Source of the DNA: an uncultured Armatimonadota bacterium
Lineage (GTDB): Bacteria; Armatimonadota; Armatimonadia; Armatimonadales; Armatimonadaceae
Reading direction: 5' to 3'
Length of the DNA: 5,970 nt
NCBI GenBank assembly: GCA_903881535.1
Contig: CAIRTT010000324.1
Span: 1-5,970, forward strand
Shown here: positions 5,401 through 5,970 of the stretch, in pieces
Layout: every line of letters starts with the position of its first letter
Numbering within the stretch: position 1 is the stretch's first letter
Translations under genes and position numbers: made by a program
Notes under the pieces: model-generated
The model's input: only the letters and a program-made list of their open reading frames with translations
Database searches by the model: none
Told to the model about the DNA's origin: nothing

Positions 5401-5970
5401 ACTAAGACGATGGTGGACAGCTTGGCCAACCTACGCCCCATTGGAGTCGTTGTTACGATGGAAGTCGACGACGACCTCAACCGGGTAACCACTTCGGCAG
5501 ACTATGCCGCGATGGTTCAGGCGAGCCGCGCGGCTCAGAGAGCACAAGCCCAGGTGAAGGGTCGCCCTTCAAAGGGGGGGGGAGTGGTTGCTTTCGAGAA
5601 GCAGCTTGTGCAGCCTGATCCGGCTATCATGCACGTACCTCCTCCTCGTCCTAAGGAGGAAGTAGTTGCACTTGACGAAGTGCTCGGTGCTCCGGTACCC
5701 GCCCCGGCTGTAGCTGCTACTGCACCGGTTGTGGATGCTCCCGTGCCCGTGCCTAATCCGGTGCCTAATGTTGCTACTCCTCCGGTCGCCGATCGTCCTG
5801 CCGCTCGTACTGCTCCTGCGTACGGCCGCGGCCTCAGGAACACTCGGCCAGTTCCGAGCACGGTTTCCATTGTGGATATGGGTCCTACTGCGCTCCTAGC
5901 TACGCTGTCTGAGGAACTCGACAAATACGGTGAGGCAGGCGAGGCAGCACTGACAGTGGAAGCACAGCAG
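2443..5970 (+). CDS. gag-pol: Copia-type polyprotein, Gag-protease-integrase part (open at right edge)
   Basis: This ORF is open from the in-frame TAG at 2407-2409 to the window end: 1,176 codons from ATG 2443, protein starting MASTMMPTYK. Order by residue: Gag about 1-440, with a Gag-like helical segment near 177-270 and a CCHC knuckle at 323-342; aspartic protease about 465-590 with DSG at 474-476; Pro-rich/acidic linker 603-663; integrase zinc domain 684-726 (H684, H689, C723, C726) and core D753, D821, E853; second Pro-rich linker 1066-1126. The last codons (ALTVEAQQ) match the first codons of the window, so the protein continues into RT/RNase H for 1,706 residues in total, somewhat long for a copia polyprotein. 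ATG 2443 is the first ATG after the TATA box, but M5 (2455) has a better initiation context (A at -3) and could be used instead. Gag and Pol share one frame, so a low Pol ratio would need splicing or another mechanism. The early Gag part is more AT-rich than Pol. Confidence 0.95.
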   Translation, partial: MASTMMPTYKGPKLSNGLSVNHIANVIGWKRELALALAELEIGNIAGFVHEPIVPAYLLASLNYASFIAVLPSATEYLAAQIGDARAEYVAAREEGAPGGPPLEAALDKISASITSEYRKLKRKLSIFLLSTADDSVGKTITGLSDMSKFLDNPFYVFYAMLIITEPSVDSRSFELEQMRSELAALVPHADENLQGYTARYKNLTLQYVEAGGRDAIADRAMQFHMSLCVHPQWKTYITDEFVRNPKWYVSWQPQQILTSDAVLEGTLKRMMTRVTIGLQSTALMDRFHATHTPAPVPPSKVAPPSAKPALAANLDSAGKPDCAFCLIAVGKGPHSHGSDSCFAMTALAKCMKQKDSAFLGTVVDILKSGKSPVFHRDGHVSDKIPPPAASTTPGAGRSAPRKDLGKTSHPKSAVRTALVAESVPSSTFGFYSSLYGDAESDGGDSDQSHLALAAVHVALQASLDGRMKPILIDSGCSDHIFGSAELLSDVRTVPGADFSGIGRTVITEQGESVFGKAYLDRNLKYNLVSLSQIQSLGAVVTLVGQAFHVSINNNPAMIFDRTVPGFPNLYCLDAETSSFQNQVEEMKGFALAYNRNRKQKKTPPPSVKVAKAPVRVPTTIPVPVAPAPSPVPVPATIPLPVATSPLAMEEESPATKDEDDDMPYLIPLSTHAKERAKEARRVHEAMGHPSPVALGHLLNSQSYNTNLSSADVKSAEKAFGECIACAKGKGTQVTGGGTYVLATRVAEVLRVDIVYGRNGRDVITRKATMATWLLMVDELTGYTILLDLLSKTQVHLMEGLRKGMAYFQKYGHVVERIVTDAESCFGACATDLGNMGVNLQQRPPGEHEKFAESKTRSLRAQMRTIEAGLGFPLPDILSPYLAIAATFMGNLVPNVRTPLSSPHILVTGERIDLALYAKFAFGQPVLIPTKDAPTATNRSDAKATEAMFLGHLFGSLGSGYFLCFPAMSKADIQVRAVQAAREMPMTKTMVDSLANLRPIGVVVTMEVDDDLNRVTTSADYAAMVQASRAAQRAQAQVKGRPSKGGGVVAFEKQLVQPDPAIMHVPPPRPKEEVVALDEVLGAPVPAPAVAATAPVVDAPVPVPNPVPNVATPPVADRPAARTAPAYGRGLRNTRPVPSTVSIVDMGPTALLATLSEELDKYGEAGEAALTVEAQQ
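3409..3468 (+). other. Gag zinc knuckle, unusual CCHC spacing
   Basis: Residues 323-342 of the polyprotein give C323, C326, H337 and C342, that is C-X2-C-X10-H-X4-C; H335 is a second possible ligand. The classical retroviral knuckle is C-X2-C-X4-H-X4-C, so the middle spacer is six residues longer. Its place near the Gag end, before a Pro/Ser-rich stretch and the protease, fits a nucleocapsid domain binding genomic RNA. Confidence 0.7.
3862..3882 (+). other. Aspartic protease active site
   Basis: Residues 474-480 read DSGCSDH within ILIDSGCSDHIFG, the copia-family retropepsin signature (usually DSGASDH). Downstream, KYNLVSLSQIQSLG corresponds to the conserved NLISVSQL segment that closes the copia protease. 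The enzyme acts as a dimer to cut the polyprotein in the particle. Cys in place of the usual Ala after DSG is a conservative change. Confidence 0.85.
4249..4431 (+). other. Pro/Val-rich then acidic linker between protease and integrase
   Basis: Residues 603-646 are dominated by Pro, Val, Ala and Thr with repeated PVP/VPV steps. An acidic patch (EEE, then DEDDD) follows at about 649-663. It has no fold signature and is probably a flexible tether and protease-cleavage region. The same Pro/Val composition recurs after integrase (5638-5820). Confidence 0.65.
4492..5400 (+). other. Integrase: HHCC zinc domain and DDE core
   Basis: The zinc domain is H684-X4-H689-X33-C723-X2-C726, including the MGHPS motif typical of copia pre-integrase domains and the following AKGKG. 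In the core, D753 is in RVDIVYG, D821 in IVTDAES, and E853 in KFAESKTRSLRAQMR, giving D-X67-D-X31-E. The last spacing is shorter than the usual 35. Downstream, LGFPLPDILSPYL, a segment with SPHILVTGERID, and KFAFGQPVLIPTK match the conserved tail after the core of copia integrases (tSP.e...tG...d.....FG). The right boundary is approximate. The enzyme joins element cDNA to host DNA. Confidence 0.82.
5571..5583 (+). promoter_or_regulatory. A3-G9-A purine run, candidate central polypurine tract
   Basis: Thirteen consecutive purines include nine Gs, coding for Lys-Gly-Gly-Gly in the polyprotein between integrase and the second linker. Polypurine tracts that prime plus-strand DNA synthesis have this look (A-run then G-run), and Ty1 and lentiviruses carry an internal copy in pol. 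It is equally a mutation- and error-prone homopolymer. Function is inferred from composition and position only. Confidence 0.35.
5638..5820 (+). other. Second Pro/Val/Ala-rich linker, between integrase and RT
   Basis: Residues 1066-1126 are low-complexity, with PPPRP at the start and then many PVP, VPV and NPVPN steps. It sits between the integrase tail and the RT fingers, where copia polyproteins have a variable, poorly conserved segment. It probably contains or flanks the IN/RT cleavage site. Antisense reading gives a spurious Gly/Thr-rich ORF. Confidence 0.65.
5954..5970 (+). repeat. Right copy of 17-bp terminal direct repeat (circle or tandem join)
   Basis: Exact match to 1-17. Merging the two copies places codon 5968-5970 (cag) directly before ATG 18-20 and keeps the polyprotein open. 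The join lies between the second Pro-rich linker and the start of RT, as copia domain order requires. Confidence 0.95.

Larger units (their letters stand above)
1..5970 (+). mobile_element. Ty1/copia-type LTR retrotransposon, circularly permuted, apparently complete
   Basis: One coding unit on the plus strand carries zinc-knuckle Gag, DSG protease, HHCC plus DDE integrase, YVDD reverse transcriptase and RNase H. Integrase lying before RT is the defining order of Ty1/copia elements, as opposed to Ty3/gypsy. In the window the order is RT-RNaseH / non-coding / Gag-PR-IN, because the sequence has been opened between integrase and RT. A 17-bp identity between the two window ends closes it into a 5,953-bp unit in frame. 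No internal stop or frameshift is seen and every main catalytic residue is present, so the element looks intact. It could be a one-LTR circle, a tandem array sharing LTRs, or a circularised assembly of a multicopy element. LTR boundaries and target-site duplication cannot be seen, because flanking host DNA and a second LTR are absent. Confidence 0.93.

Noticed and set aside
5535..5924. Minus-strand Gly/Thr/Ser-rich ORF
   Set aside because: It is the complement of the Pro/Val/Ala-rich linker codons; low-complexity shadow.

Overview
The window is almost entirely one Ty1/copia-type (Pseudoviridae-like) LTR retrotransposon from a eukaryote. It is displayed circularly permuted, so the enzyme order looks scrambled: reverse transcriptase and RNase H come first (3-1610), then a non-coding block (1611-2442), then Gag, protease and integrase (2443-5970, open at the right edge). 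The first 17 bases are repeated exactly as the last 17 bases (1-17 = 5954-5970). Overlapping these copies keeps the reading frame open and restores the normal copia order Gag-PR-IN-RT-RNaseH. The closed unit is 5,953 bp with one uninterrupted ORF of 1,706 codons before its stop (1,176 before the join, 530 after). The window therefore represents either a circular DNA (most simply a one-LTR extrachromosomal circle) or one period of a head-to-tail tandem array. A two-LTR circle is unlikely because I see no long direct repeat in the non-coding block.

Layout. 1-1610: RT with an intact YVDD box and RNase H with its D, E, D, D residues, ending at TAG 1608-1610. 1611-2442: 832 bp without a credible gene and visibly more AT-rich than the pol region. 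It must hold the 3' UTR, the LTR with its promoter, the primer-binding site and the 5' leader. It contains several inverted repeats and a TATA box (2283-2290) followed by an ATG-free stretch up to the polyprotein start. LTR ends and primer-binding site cannot be fixed from a single copy. 2443-about 3760: Gag with an unusual CCHC zinc knuckle. About 3820-4200: aspartic protease with DSG. 4249-4431: Pro/Val-rich then acidic linker. 4492-about 5400: integrase with an HHCC zinc domain and D, D, E. 5638-5820: a second Pro/Val/Ala-rich linker, leading into RT across the join.

The products fit the standard cycle: Gag packages the RNA, protease cuts the single polyprotein, RT/RNase H copies the RNA inside the particle, and integrase inserts the cDNA. 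The standard genetic code works throughout and the TATA box is eukaryotic in style. RT and integrase motifs differ from plant and Drosophila copia (for example KALYG followed by LVESARLW instead of KSLYGLKQAPRAW). This resembles my recollection of divergent copia lineages in algae, other protists and some aquatic invertebrates. I cannot name the host. No bacterial genes, tRNA, rRNA or CRISPR were seen.
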